A stretch of 64,000 nucleotides of DNA from Ariolimax columbianus. Its lineage: Eukaryota > Mollusca > Gastropoda > Stylommatophora > Arionidae. Both the position numbers and the translations under genes were made by a program. Below the pieces are notes generated by a model. That model was not told the origin of the DNA. It worked only from the letters and a program-made list of their open reading frames with translations, and searched no databases. The DNA lies in assembly GCA_036924085.1 (NCBI GenBank), contig JAVGWX010000002.1:50246172-50310171 (forward strand). The letters are read 5' to 3'. This document shows positions 1 through 12,739 of this stretch, piece after piece (the stretch's first letter is position 1; each line of letters begins with the position of its first letter).

Positions 1-1000
1 CCGAACTGGCTAATTGTTTATTTTAATATCGACGTTTCTTTTAAAAAGCATATTTTGTAGTTTATCAATGGAAACAATAATCTGAAACAAGTATCAAGAG
101 AAACAAGTTTAGTGATGAGGTATATCACATCAGACGAACAGGTAAACATTACAAATGGAAATATATTGCTGGTTATCTCTCGTTTCGCTAATGTAGCACT
201 TTTAAGGAGCCATTTAACGACTGATAACGAAGGTCTACTGTATATTATTGCCAGTAATTTGATGTATTCCACATTTCTGCAACACACTCGTCATTTCTAT
301 TTGCATAGTCTGGGCCCACAGTTTTCCAATTTTCACATTTGAGTGCTCCCATATCCGTATTTTGATCACGTGATCGTGCATTAACATATGAAGATGACAG
401 TAACTAAAACAGTTGATTATTTTTTAATTTAAACATTACAGTGTGTTCCCAATTTTTTAGGTTCGACGAAGGGAATTATAGGAATGAACATTAAAGGTCG
501 CTTGTCCCTACAGTATCCACATAAAATTGCATTTTAGCTTTATTTTGCTGTTTCAGCTTTATATTAGGTCTCAATTTTAAGAGAGAAAAAATTCAGTCTA
601 CTTTTTAATTAGGTCTCAATTTCTTTCTAAAGTATTTTTAAAAAAATGATGTATTATCTTTTTATTAGGTCTCATCTTCATTTAAGATGTGGTGACTAGA
701 TCCCTCTCTTGTTGCTTCTTTTCTCATCTGAAAGTATGGTACCCATTTACAGCCGTTAGAATATTCCGCTCTAACCTTAGTTTGGCCTAGACTCCACACA
801 AATAAGATTTTATTAATGAGACCCGGTGATCGCATATTTGATGTTTACACCGGCACGGTAGACGAGTTCATGTGATCAACACTACCGTTGTTTGCAGCTA
901 CCCTTTGGTTCCGTACAGTTTTTGAGTTTGGTGTTGAATCGCTGGGTCAATTATCTTCTTTAACTGGCTGTACAGAGGACAGTCATGTAATGCATGCTAA
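1..1000. other. Non-coding stretch
   Basis: No gene or recognisable element is seen. The short open frames are AT-rich and lack family features. The motif ATTAGGTCTCA occurs three times between about 562 and 675. Confidence 0.5.
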
Positions 1001-1012
1001 GTAGTTTGTTCG

Positions 1013-2517
1013 TTCTTCTTCTTCTTCTTCGTGCATCCTCAGATCAAGGTTCCGGTTTCTCTTACAAAGGACACCGTTGTTTGTAAGGCTGTTTCATCTC
1101 CATACAGCTTTTGTCTCATATCTGTCTCACGAGGCCAGTATTGTTCTCTCTTTTCCTGCGTGAGGGTGCAGCTTTGTATTTTGTGTTCCATGATCATGAT
1201 ATACTCCCCACTTGAGCACCTGTCATCTGTCCCAATCCTCATTTTGTTGTAAAGATGACCCTTGAGTCTGTTATGCCCAGTTCTCAGTCTGAAGATGATG
1301 ACTTGCTCTTCTCTAGTTAAGTTAAAGTAGCTGTCTACTTTTCAGAAATCGAGGTGTTGATCAGCCCATTTTACCCTGAAGTTGGCTTTAATTATGGTCT
1401 TGGCCTCATTATATGTGATACTCAGGTCTGTTTGTGGGGATGCTCCTCCACTCTTTGCTAGTTTGTCTGCAGCTTCATTGCCTTCAATATTGCAGTGGGA
1501 TGGGATCCACGATATGACCAACCTTGGGTGTTCTGCTGAGAGCTGTGTCAGGGAGAACATACATTGCTCGAGATTTTCATCTTTGTGTTGTTTTAGCGCT
1601 GCTAATGCTGACGCGGCATCAGTCAGGAATACTATGTTTTCTTGGTGGACATCTTTATCTTGGATTACAAGCTTAGCTGCGGCCTCCAGTGCCTCTGCTT
1701 CAGCACGGAAATTATTGGAAAATGTTCCTGTTGTAAATACTCTGTTTTTTCGTCTCCATTCCTTAGTCTGTAATAGACCTCTCCACCTCCATTGGATGTG
1801 GCTTTGTTAGATGAGCCATCTGTGTATACGTGTGTCCATGTTTCTGGTGGGTATACTCTCCTAAGATATTCTTCTGTGATAAATTTTCTTTCTGAATCTG
1901 TCTGTTCCCTTTTTCCCTATTCCCTCTATGGTTTCTACCATCTCAGGGGACTTGGCGTTTTTCCATGGTGGTATTTGGGATGTTTGTTTCAGATATCTAA
2001 CCACTGCCTGGCTTATGATTTGGTCTGCTCTTGCAAGTTCTTTTGTTTTTTATATGAAGTGGTTTCTCTTTAATCTCCCTCTTTCCATGCGATTTATCCT
2101 GTCATATATTGGGTGATCAGGCATTCGTTTGAACTTCTCCCCCTGCTGGATTGCTTTTTGGTCTCTGCGCGTCTCCATACTTTCGATGCGTGTGATTTTC
2201 TCCATTGCATTTATTGGTGTTGTTCTCATAGCTTCAGTGATGATACGTATAAATTGTTTTTGGGTTGTATTTATTTGTTGAAAGTTTTTCTTTGTTGCAG
2301 TGGACCATGCTGCTATCCCGTATTCTAGCACTGGTCTCATATAACCTGTGTACAGTTTATTTAGTGTGTCCGTGTCCGCTCTCCATGTTGAGCCTGATAT
2401 CTTCCTCATTATCGCCATTCTGTTCTTAGCTTTGTTGGTGGCTTTTTTTTATCTGGTTTGTTCATGTCAACCTTTGGTCCATTGTTATTCCGTCTGTTCG
2501 TTCAGTCCACACCAGGT
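1013..2517 (-). mobile_element. 5'-truncated, decayed non-LTR retrotransposon (RT end, RNase H, C-terminal knuckle)
   Basis: Read on the minus strand this is the 3' end of a LINE. About 2517-2050 encodes the post-catalytic part of a reverse transcriptase (RPVLEYGIAAWSTATKKNF, then MRTTPINAMEKI). Then comes an RNase H domain with all four acidic positions visible: YTDGSS near 1820, EAEALEAA near 1690, FLTDAAS near 1625 and GNEAADKLAK near 1460. A C-terminal stretch (FRLRTGHNRLKGHLYNKMR, then a CTLTQEKREQYWP-like knuckle) follows to 1039. The frame is broken by a one-base shift near 1740 and by one in-frame TGA at 1344-1342, after which the same frame stays open to 1039. The 3' end is followed by a GAA run (TTC on the + strand, 1016-1030). 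It belongs to the Jockey/CR1-like group with RNase H; the clade is not settled. It is a pseudogene copy. Confidence 0.9.
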
Positions 2518-2559
2518 AAACAAAATGAAAGGGGGAAAATATTTCAATAAACAATTCTA

Positions 2560-4240
2560 GAAGTAACGGTGACCTCTTAAAAGCCCATTCTTCTTCTTAG
2601 ACATAGGTCAAAGATCAACAATTCGATCAGTGACCATCACTAGTGATTGCATTTGAAAAGGCAGAAACAAATAAATAATCTCTTCCTCCCCTCCCTTTTT
2701 TCATCCAGCCTGCAGCCATCATTCGGATCATGTCGCAGTTCTGGTTCATGATGTCCGTGTCCGCTTCTTTGGTTCTTGAACAAGTTATCTTAATGTCCCT
2801 CTCTCAATGTGCATCCCCTCTGGGGTTTATCGTGTGAATAAGTCCTGGAGACCTCAAATGTAGTAACCACATCAAGGCTCGCGCCTTATGCTATTGAACT
2901 GTACTTCCCCACCTTAGCAACATGTTCCAATCTACCTACATGTACATGGGCACGTCGCTTCCAGTTAGGGAAAACAGAACATCAACCTTATCAAGCTAGC
3001 TTAATGATGTAAGAAGGGCGACTGTAACCCACTACCACAAAAACGTCGTCATATAGTCATCTCAGCACAAGTAGCTTCGAATACCATTATTTTTAGTCAA
3101 TGAGAGATGGCGGAAGTAAAACTCATGGTCATATACAGTAGTCCAAGGCAAAACACCGAAATGGGTTTCACAATTTGGTTACCTGGTATCAGACAATCCG
3201 TCTTCTAACTGAATACACAATTTACAGAGTATGTGTTGTTACACATAAGTAAACTCCTCCTCAGTTGAATAGTCCACCAACACAAAAATATTCCAAACAT
3301 GTCGTAAAAGAAAACTAAAATTTGTGGTGAATGGGGCTACCAATCTCGTTGTGCACAATAATTTATATGAAACGGCCAAGGTAAATCGTGGAATAGAAAC
3401 TTTCTATAAAGAAGTCAGCTCTAAAGTTGGCCCTTTTCCTCCCTTGTAGCAAAAAAGCAAACCACCATCACTACGAATGTACTTTTCCTTTCGCAGACAG
3501 CAAAGCTAATCAAACCAAAGTTTATTGAAATATCTGTTAAAAGATTCCCCGATAACATGCTACGTATCAGCTGTTCTCAATGTTATCAGATATTTGTAAA
3601 CACATACTGATATATGAGGCTGACATATTTTCACTTCAGGATCGAGATTTACATAGAGCGTGAGTCTCATATCGCGGCCTGCGTATTCGTTTCATGCGGT
3701 CCGTAAATTAATTGAAGCTGAAGTGTGTGAAAATGGATAATAAAAGTTAGGATAAGAATTCGTATGTCATCAAAAAGAAAGGTTATCTATATTTTTTCAC
3801 AAAAGAAATATGATCTAATTAATGAGAAAAAATCGATGACATGTGAGTTTACATGTAAAATATAGAGTTATTAAAATAAACAAAACTGTTGCCCTGGTTA
3901 CGAGAATATCATCCTACCAGACGCATCAGCTGAGTGGTGGATAGCTGAATGGCCTATGTGTTTGGAAGTTAGCTATGAATATCCAATACACAGTCGTGAA
4001 CCTATATAAAAAGATGGACTGCATAGAGGCAGCATCTACACCACGCAAGAATGCAACATGCCGATCATAAGTATATCTACAAACTAGATTGAAAGCATAC
4101 ACAGAAAGACGATCGAAAGCACTGATGTGTTTACGTGTTCTTCTTCTTGTGATTGCATTTCTGTGCTCTACGATATGAATGAATCGTGAAGAGAGAAATA
4201 ATGAGAGATAAGCAACAGATAATGTGTAGGGTGTGCAATG
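2560..4240. other. Non-coding stretch, AT-rich
   Basis: No gene is recognised. About 2998-3060 (GATGTAAGAAGGGCGACTG) matches the end of the repeat at 32757-32995, so a short rep-A' fragment lies here. The rest shows no clear element. Confidence 0.45.
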
Positions 4241-4499
4241 GTGTGTTTTGCGGTCGGCATCGCAACCCAGCGATGTCGGGGTCGGCTAGTCCTTCTTCTG
4301 AGGGGCAAAAAGTGAAATGAGTAGCCTGCCGATAAAACGAACACACAAGTCAACCTCACCTCCAAGTGGTGCACACTGGGAAACTATGGACGCAAGGCTG
4401 TAGGCAAACGAGGCAATGGCTCGCCTGGGGAGATAGGCTCCTCCAGGTCAGATGCAGATGTTGGCCCGCACCGGCTTGGAGAGGAGATGGGCTCCGCCA

Positions 4500-7400
4500 A
4501 GAGAAAACCGCCCAAGATTCACACATGAGGACACAACATACCGGCTCGGTCGCAGCCCGGGTTAACAATGACCGCGCCTGCCGTCCCACACCAGATCGAA
4601 GGCGATAAGTGTGCTACTGGTGAAACCATCAAACTGAGGAAAGACAAACTAACAATAGGTACGTGGGAAAATCAATGAGCTAACGCACGAGATGGAGAAC
4701 TACCAATGGAACTTCCTTGGTATATGCGAGGCTCGGTGGAAAAGCTTTGGAGAGTTTACCACGGAGGAGGGCCACAAGTTCTACTTCAGTGGCAGGGAGG
4801 ACAAACATTTACATGGAGTGGGGATACTGGTGCATAAAGACACAGCCAGATGCATATTGGGTTGCCGCCCAATATCTAGCCGTTTTATCATCTTACGGCT
4901 AAAGGCAGCACCGTTTAATATTACCATAATACAGTGCTACGCACCCACTGCAGACTATGAAGATTGTGAAATAGAGACATTCTATGATCAACTTCAAAGT
5001 CTGATACACGAAACGCTAAAAACAAGACATATTGGTAGTCCAGGGTGATTGGAATGCAAAAATTGGAGAAGATGCAGTCCACGGCTGGAGGGGAACATGT
5101 GGACCATACGGAAATAAAGAAACCAATGACCAGGGCCTCAGACTCCTAGAATTTGCAAGATGCAGCCAGCTGTTGGTGGCAAATACGTTTGGGTTAAACA
5201 AGCCGTCGAGACGTTGGACATGGCATAACCCAAGCAATGAAGTGCACAGCCAGATTGACTATATACTGGTCCAGAGGAGGTTCCGATCGAGCATCAACAC
5301 CGACAAAAAGGAGACGTTTCCCCGGAGCTGATATAGGAAGCGACCACGATCTGGTTATGATGACCATGCGTCTGAGATTGAAGGGAGTCGCAAAGAAGGA
5401 TGTGACCAGGCTAAAGTTTGACCTTGACAAACTAATGGACTCAAAATTCACCGAAGTGTTCCAAGCAAGGGTGGGAGGGAGATTTGCGCCACTGTTGGCT
5501 CTCAGAGAGGGACTGGATACAGATACAGTTACAGAGTCTCTTAACGCAGCTCTCATAGATACTGCAACAGAGATCCTGGGATTCCACCAAACAAAAAAAG
5601 AAGACATGGGTGACCAAATGCATTCTAGACCTTTGTGATAAAAGAAGGTGACTGAAAAAACATAATCACCCACCGGAGGAGGTCGGCAGATAAAGAGGTC
5701 AAAAAAGCCATACAACAAAAGATGAGAGAGGCGAAAGAAGCATGGCAATGTGAGCAATGCACAAACATCGAAGAGAGACTAAATAGAAATGATGCTAAAG
5801 GAGCATACAAGGTGGTCAAAGAACTGGTAACACCAAGACAAGGCAGGAACCTTATGATCCATGATAGGGAAAAAAACACACAAAAAAACAAGTAAAAGTT
5901 GATTAAGGTTGAGCTTAATTAAAATTTAAAAATGGGTATGGTCAGATACCGTATGGTATCTGACCATACCCATTTTTAAATTTTGATTAAGCTCAACCTT
6001 AATCAACTTTTACTTGTTTTTTCATGTTTTTTTCCCATTATACACATCCACAGAACCGCTGCAGCCTCGCCTTATTTTAATGATCCATGATAAAACCGGC
6101 AAGTGCCTTATTGAGGAAAATGACTTACTGGCACGATGGACAGAGTACTGTTCCGAGCTATATAACTATGAAGGGCGAAACGAACCTGAGAAAACAATTT
6201 CCCCCCCCCCCCACCCCCAAACACATATAGAGGATAACCAACTGATAACGAAGAAAGAGGTAATTGCAGCGGTAAAGACATTGAGAAGAGGGAAGGCGGC
6301 CGGCGTGGACAATATACCAGCAGAGCTCTTACAAGCAGGTGGAGAGGTAGTGGTGGACATAGTGACACACATCTGCAACAAAATATGCGTGACAGGAAAC
6401 TGACCGGACCTATGGACGAAATCAATGGTTATACCGTAACATAAGTCTGGAAACCTAAAGCTGTGTCAAAATTACGGAACAATAAGCCTCATTAGCCACC
6501 CTAGCAAGGTCATGCTTAGATTAATCCTCGACCGATTGAAACCCCAAGCAGAGAACATCATTGCCGAGGAGCAAGCAGGGTTCAGACAGGGAAGAAGCGC
6601 TACAGAACAGATTTTTAATTTAAGGCTGCTAAGCGAGAAATATATAGAACAGCAGCAAACACTGTAACATGTGTTTGTGGATTTTAAGAAGGCGTTTGAT
6701 AGGGTATGGCATAAAGCGCTTTGGGCAACCATGAGGATGTAAAATATCAACGGAAATATTATAACGGTCCTTGAACACCTGTCTGACAAGGCGTCTAGCG
6801 CAGTTCTTGTGAATGGGAGGCGAGGAGACTGGTTTCGCACATCAGTTGGTGTGAGACAGGGGTGTACACTCTCTCCAACTCTTTTCAATATATTCCTTGA
6901 AGGAATTATGTGTGAGGCACTTGGACGTCACGTTGGTACTGTCAAGATAGGGGGCCGAACGATTACCAACCTTCGTTTTGCAGATGATATCGACGGGTTG
7001 GCGGGTTCAGAAGCAGAACTCCAGGAATGGGTCAGAAGGCTTGATGAAACAGCTCTTGACTATGGTATGAAGATAAACGCTGGAAAGACAAAATTAATTA
7101 CCAACAACGCCACGGGCTTCAAAAGCAGGATAAAAGCTAACGGTCAGGAACTCGAAGTGGTTGACCGTTTTAAATATCTTGGGTCGATTGTCAGTGATGA
7201 AGGATCAAAATGTGAGGTGTTGGCCAGAATAGCACAGACAATTGCAGGGCTTAACAAAATCTGGCATGATAAACGGTTAGCACTACGCACGAAAATCAGA
7301 TTAATGCGTACACTGGTCCTGTCAATATTCCTCTATGCGTGTTAGACATGGACAGTTACAACTGACCTTCAACGAAGGATACGGGCCTTGGAGATGAGAT

Positions 7401-7775
7401 GTTTCCGAAAACTTTTAAACGTCACGTACAAAGATGGAGTTGCAAATGAGGAAATACGAGATAGAATTACAACAGCAATAGCGCCTTTCGAAGATCTCTT
7501 GGCAACTGTCAAAAGAAGGAAACTCACTTGGTACGGTCATATATCGAGATCAAGTGGTCTTGCAAACACAATCCTCCACAGGAAGGTGCATGGCAGACGA
7601 CGAAGAGGCCGGCCCAAAAAGAGATGAGAGGACAACATAAAAGAATGGACCAGTCTCCGACCAGAAGAGTCACAGGCAGCAGCATCTGACAGAGAGGGGT
7701 GGCGCGGGGTTGTGAGGATGTCTTCATGTGTGCCCCAACGACCACACCGGTTACGGGATGACCTGACCTGAATGT
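4500..7775 (+). mobile_element. Near full-length endonuclease/RT non-LTR retrotransposon, inactivated
   Basis: This is a LINE with an apurinic-type endonuclease (EEP fold) followed by reverse transcriptase. Endonuclease motifs in order are CEARWK (about 4727), GDWNAKIGED (about 5046) and GSDHDLV (about 5339), spread over three frames by frameshifts. The RT part keeps one frame from about 6093 to 7765, interrupted only by nonsense codons: GKAAGVDNIPAELL, EEQAGFRQGRSATEQIF, FVDFKKAFDRVW, GVRQGCTLSPTLF and the catalytic FADD (about 6978). It ends in a basic GRRRRGRPKKR tail and a WRGVV...PQRPHRLRDDL terminus. The 5' edge is uncertain; a KLRKDKLTIGTW remnant near 4636 suggests a lost N-terminal segment. 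A 213-bp palindromic insert splits it. The 3' terminus also occurs alone at 36500-36870. Confidence 0.88.
5867..6079. mobile_element. 213-bp palindromic insertion with 13-bp target duplication
   Basis: The insert is flanked by identical 13-mers ATGATCCATGATA at 5854-5866 and 6080-6092. Removing it with one copy rejoins the LINE reading MIHDKTGKCLIEE. Its core is an inverted repeat with arms 5883-5950 and 5955-6022, a 4-base spacer and one mismatch. The remaining right part ends CTGCAGCCTCGCCTTATTTT, much like 42468-42500. This is a foldback or MITE-like insertion, but the 13-base duplication and one-sided tail suggest target-primed retroposition rather than cut-and-paste. Confidence 0.85.
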
Positions 7776-7917
7776 GTATGCGTGAGAGAGAGAGGGAGAC
7801 AGCGAGAGAGACATAGGAGGAGTGGCAGTAATAACTTAATATACTTGTATGTTACCTAAACGTAAGATCAAATATAAATATGTTGATTTTAGAAGTCAGA
7901 CATTTAAATAAATATAC

Positions 7918-8165
7918 TGGCCAATACTCGTAATTCAACTTCCTCAGTAATCCTGCCTTGAAAACGGGTTGTTTTCATGACAGCCTGGCTAACAAGGTGA
8001 GGTATCCACGTGATCCCCGTAGTAATAAGCGACACGCAGATGCAGTCTATCATAACACAACCGCTTGGAGGACACTGGTCCACCTTCATCAGCACGACCG
8101 GGATGTGAGAAAAGCTCCACCAAACAGCCACTTAATGTCCTTTTCAGGGCGGACAAAATAGTAAA
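7918..8165 (-). repeat. Rep-A copy, partial
   Basis: It shares the rep-A core read in reverse (CTGGCTAACAAGGTGAGGT, GATCCCCGTAGTA, CACTTAATGTCCTTTTCAG) with the copies near 27, 29, 40, 44 and 53 kb. There is no coding potential. Confidence 0.75.
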
Positions 8166-8268
8166 ATAGATTGTTGGACAGAGTAAAATAAAACAGAGTG
8201 TGTGGTAAGAAGAGGAAGTTGAAGTGTATTGAAGAGGCAAGTATGGAGGAGCCAGCTTGTCTTGTAAT

Positions 8269-10068
8269 CAGGGTTGCCAGATCGTAATTCTGAGAAAAGG
8301 CCAAACAGTGCCCAAAAAAGGTCAAACAAAGTTAAAAAAAGACATCAAATTTAATTGGATTTGTCATTTATTCAGCTTTGTTTTGTTGTCATGTACGACA
8401 GACGTCGCAAACACAAAATACAAGTAGTTTTTATAGTCTGACAACATTTCCTTTAATAATCAAGATTTTAATTTTGTATCCAACTTTGTTTGGACAAGTT
8501 CAGCAATGCTAAAATAAGCTTTCAGTTCCTCCCAGTTCATCAACATGTATGCATTACCTATCCTCGCACAAGCCACCTAGTACATGAAGGTTTTTCAAAG
8601 GGAAGAGGGCCAGTTTGAGCAGGCTCAGATTCTGTAGCTGTGTTGATCACGTTAAGCAAATCTTTGTAAAATTCCCGTCTTAGCTCGCTATGTCAAGACC
8701 AGTGAGGTATCTCTGACAATAACATCCAATATTTGATGGTACCATTGATATTGCATATTGAATGTGCAACGTAAGAGAATGACAGATACATCTGAGCTGC
8801 ACACAGTGGGACGACACGTCACACCAAGTAGTTACACTCAACCTTGTTAGACAGTCCGATGAAAACCATATGCAGTTTGTAAGACCGACAGCATTTTGCA
8901 ATTTCCTGCTCAATCGAACTGAACATGTTTTCTCCCGTAGCTTCTTATACCAGAATTAAATCTAGAAACCAAGTAGAAATTTATTTTGTTCTATCATAGA
9001 AAACTAAGCAAAATACAAGTGTTTTTGTGTTGAAATGTCTGCAGATTTATCTATCAAAGATTCATAATAACATACTTTTTCCTTTCTGTCATCAATCAGA
9101 TCGTTTTTCAGGGAAAGCGAGATAATGTTCTTTATTAAGCATGAGGATTTAGTTCTGCAAATTGTTTGTCCATCTTGAGTGATGAAACCTTTTCTCTTTT
9201 TGTTCGACCAGTCCTTTCAGTTGAGTATTCTGTGAGTCGGGGTTGTGGATGGGTGCGAGTAGTTCTGTGTAGCTTTATTTTTCCCAGCGTGCTCCATCAC
9301 GTGGTCAACGGAAACGGATGTAAACAATCGCATATCATGCCCACAACAATTTACAACTCTGCTGTTTAAACATTGCCAGTTGCCCAGATATCTTCTCTTA
9401 AGTTCACTCTGACCTTTTTATTGGGCTTTCATCATGTATTTCACCTCTTTTTCATGATTTGTGAGGTTACAAACTTCTGTAACAATGGTGCACTGACACA
9501 ATTTACATAAGCTTACTCCGGCCCATCAACAAAATTTTTTAAAATCCAAATAAATGACTTATTTCCAATTGTTGTTGTACTTAAATTTACTGTCATAAGA
9601 TTATTTCCATTTCTGCTATGACGTAGTCGAAGATTAAAAATGATGTGTATTAACAATCACAAAATCGAAAACTCCTAATTGAAAACTCAAATGGTTGAAG
9701 ATTACAGACAGAACTAACTTGTATAATGTATAAAATAGAAATTGTTCTTGTCTTGATAATCTTGATACAGTCATGACCAAATTTTGTTACACAAAGTTAA
9801 TATAACCACAAAATTGGCACTAGATAGTGCCTAATAGGGAAAAATAAAGTTAAAGTGTTGCAGCTTCAATTATAAATATATGTTTTCTCTGATTTCAATG
9901 CAAACTATTTTAGATATTTTTTTTAAAACCCAGGAAAAAGCAACAAAATAGAAGCAATTTTACTGACGCCAAGACATCTGAAAAAAGCCAAATAGCCAAA
10001 TAAAAAGTATTCTAAAAAAGGCAAAATTTGTGGAATTTGACCGTTAAAAGGCCAATATGGCAACCCTG
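8269..10068 (-). mobile_element. hAT-like DNA transposon relic
   Basis: The 1.8-kb segment has perfect 11-bp terminal inverted repeats, CAGGGTTGCCA at 8269-8279 and its complement at 10058-10068. On the minus strand between about 8930 and 8340 it carries a decayed transposase. CAAQMYLSFSYVAHSICN resembles the central hAT block, followed by CTRWLVRG and, one base out of frame, NWEELKAYFSIAEL and LSDYKNYLYFVFAT. Stops and frameshifts rule out function. No matching 8-bp target duplication is evident (CTTGTAAT left, CTATTGTG right). The rest is AT-rich with no motif I recognise. Confidence 0.75.
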
Positions 10069-10079
10069 CTATTGTGTCA

Positions 10080-11390
10080 ATGTAAGTTTGGTATATAGAA
10101 TTACAGAGCAAGAATTACACAAAACAAACCTTATTCCCCCCCAAAAATGCATTTATGTGGTTAGTCAAAGGGTTATTGAGCATATATTAAATAAAAAACA
10201 TAAAGCAGATACTAATACTTGCTCCTAAAGTATGTTTATAAACCTTACTAAAGATACACAAGTTCTCTTCATCACATCACATGTTGCTATCATAGTATCA
10301 TCTGGCTCAATCACAATCATATGATATGGTCATGCATTTCGATAGTGTACAAGAACACTAGTCACTACAAGTAAAGTAATCAGTCTTACAATATATAGTA
10401 ATTACTACGCACTTATTTAATGATAAAATATGTTCTCATACATACAGCGCAAAGTACTACATACCACGTAGCTGCAACATATGAATCTTTCTTTTTACTT
10501 ATGACAAAATAGTCACACTCGATAATTTTTCCAGAATTTCCCCGTCTTGTTTACATCGCCAGGTAGCCGGAAGCGAAACTACCCGGCGGCTAAAAATGAT
10601 TCTGTTCGAAATTAGAATCTCGCACAAGATCCCTGTTCTGGGTTCCCTCTCCTGTCTCGACACGTTCCAATGTACTCAGTAAATGACACGCAGTTGTGGA
10701 AAACAAAGCGAATAGGAAGGAAACTGGTCACACGACATTCCAATAAGCAGATCTAGCACAATGAAGTATAATGCCTTATATCAAACGCCAGCGGGAGCCG
10801 AGGTGTCTGTCTACCTGCGACAGTTGTGGAATTGCTTGTTCAAGATTACAATCATCATCATCGGGTGCCCTGCAGGTTGGCATTGATCATCATAGACTTT
10901 AATTTCCTCTTACCACATGCATGTCTTCAAGTTGTCCAATATTTTCTTTCTTTGCCTCCCTTATGTCCTACTCGCATGCGATTCTACACGTTTTGTAAAC
11001 ATTACAATATTTTTGAAAATAATTTCACACAACATATTTATGAGAGTATATAATAAGAGAAACAAACAAAATAGTCACCATACTATGAGTAACATGCCGA
11101 CAAGCCATATGATACATTATATTATTGTCCTCCTTGATATGCTCTTCATCTGTCAATTAACTTGGACTTTATCATATCAATGTACGTATGTATAAGAACC
11201 ATAGACACAGACAATATATATATAATAAGAATACGAATAGCTAAAAAGAATACAAAGTATTAAACAATAAAGAAACAAATCTGTTTCAGTGCACAGTAAA
11301 CTTTTCTTGGAAAGAGACTCAATAAAATATGAAGGTTTTAAAAAGTTGACGGTGAAAAGAGAATAAATGACCGAAATCAGGGTTAGACCA
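10080..11390. other. Non-coding stretch, AT-rich
   Basis: No gene is seen. About 10670-10740 (GTACTCAGTAAATGACA, GGAAGGAAACTGGTCACAC) resembles the middle of the tRNA-derived SINE-F copies. The rest holds nothing recognised. Confidence 0.45.
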
Positions 11391-11394
11391 TGGT

Positions 11395-11630
11395 TGTTTT
11401 TAGACAGTTACGATTCGTTGGCCATATAACAAGACATACCTCCTTGTTGAAGACCCTACTGGATGGTAGGGTGAAAGGCAGTCAACGTTTTAAGTGAGTG
11501 GATAAGATCAGGAGATGGACTGCAAAAGTATATCAAATTGCACAATTAAGGCAAGAGATTAGAGTACACTGGAGATTCATTGCAGTCGACCTTCAATGCT
11601 GAGATGGCACTTGAACTGAACTGGACAGTA
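11395..11630 (+). mobile_element. LINE 3' fragment
   Basis: Translation gives LRFVGHITRHTSLLKTLLDG, a later WTAKVYQIAQLRQEIR, and WRFIAVDLQC followed by stop-rich ELNW-like sequence. This is the usual tail of an endonuclease/RT LINE after its RT domain. The same subfamily ends at 20895-21170 on the other strand. It is non-functional. Confidence 0.75.
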
Positions 11631-11867
11631 GGCCCTCAGCAATGAGCTGTCTTTTTTAAACTTCTGTTTTTGTCAATCATAATCACTGAAATCATTAACT
11701 TAACCCTGGGGTTGGGCAGAACACCGGTTGAAAAACCTTGGTCAGGACAATACAAGTCCCGTAAGTCAAGGAGATTTACTCTCTAGTCGACAACGGGAAA
11801 CAGTTTCTGTATGTCTTTTGTATATGCCTTAACCAATGCCTGCGTACATGAACGTGATATATAAGGC

Positions 11868-12008
11868 GACGGATATACGAACTCACGACTGATATACGAA
11901 CTCACGACTGATATACGAACTCACGACTGATATACGAACTCACGACGGATATATGAACTCATGACGGAAATACGAACTCACGACGGATATACGAACTCAC
12001 GACGGATA
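11868..12008. repeat. 20-bp tandem repeat, about 7 copies
   Basis: Unit GATATACGAACTCACGACTG. Later copies drift to GACGGATAT and GACGGAAAT. Confidence 0.95.
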
Positions 12009-12264
12009 CCGAAAAAGTGGTCCTCCATCGTGGGTGACGGAAATACGAAACTGTGGATATTGAGGTAATGCTATAATATACAACTGCTAAGTAACGTTAG
12101 TGATGGAGAGTTCGCTTGTTAAAGTTAAGGTGGCCGATGCGATCCTTGTTATCGACACGCTCCTGTTGGCCCAGCAGAAAATAGGTACCTAGCTCACTGT
12201 TTGGGAAGCAAAAAGTAGTAAGGAAGGGAACTAATTATTTTTTTATGGTTGCTTTCTCATCCTA

Positions 12265-12500
12265 GAGACGTCCTCAGAGCAGCCCTCGCAAGAACTGGAT
12301 AAAACAGATTGCCACCTCCCCAAGAGAACTGCAGGCCGTCTTCGCAACACCTGGCTAAAACAGATTGTCACCTCCCCAACAGAACTGCAGGCCGCCTGGG
12401 ACGCCGCCGTCAGATATGGACATGGGCATTCGACGTAACGGGCCCTGGTCTCCTAAGCATACTATTGTATTGTATTGTATTGTATTGTATTGTATTGTCA
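12265..12500 (+). mobile_element. LINE C-terminal fragment with pentanucleotide tail
   Basis: It reads NWIKQIATSPRELQAVFAT, then a partial duplication, TWLKQIVTSPTELQAAWDAA and VRYGHGHST, the end of a LINE reading frame. It finishes in about six TTGTA repeats (12464-12499), which look like the element's own 3' tail. The roughly 60-bp internal duplication breaks the frame. Confidence 0.75.
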
Positions 12501-12630
12501 CTCTCACCATAAAGGGATTTCGTTCGCTCTATTGCTATGGGTGAATTGGCACATAACATGAGAATGAAGACAATACAGAGAGGAAGGAAACTGGTTAGAA
12601 CGCCTCACAAAATAAATTTAAAAATAATAT

Positions 12631-12739
12631 AAGACCTCCCCAAATCTAAGACCTCACAAAATCTAAGACCTCACAAAATTTAAGACCTCACAAAATCTAA
12701 GACCTCACAAAATCTAAGACCTCACAAAATCTAAGACCT
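12631..12739. repeat. 17-bp tandem repeat, about 6.5 copies
   Basis: Unit AAGACCTCACAAAATCT with few changes. Confidence 0.95.

Noticed and set aside
1382..1810. 142-codon plus-strand open frame
   Set aside because: Antisense to the RNase H domain of the LINE, whose catalytic motifs are on the other strand.
5194..5757. 187-codon minus-strand open frame
   Set aside because: Antisense to the LINE endonuclease region (GSDHDLV and neighbours on +).
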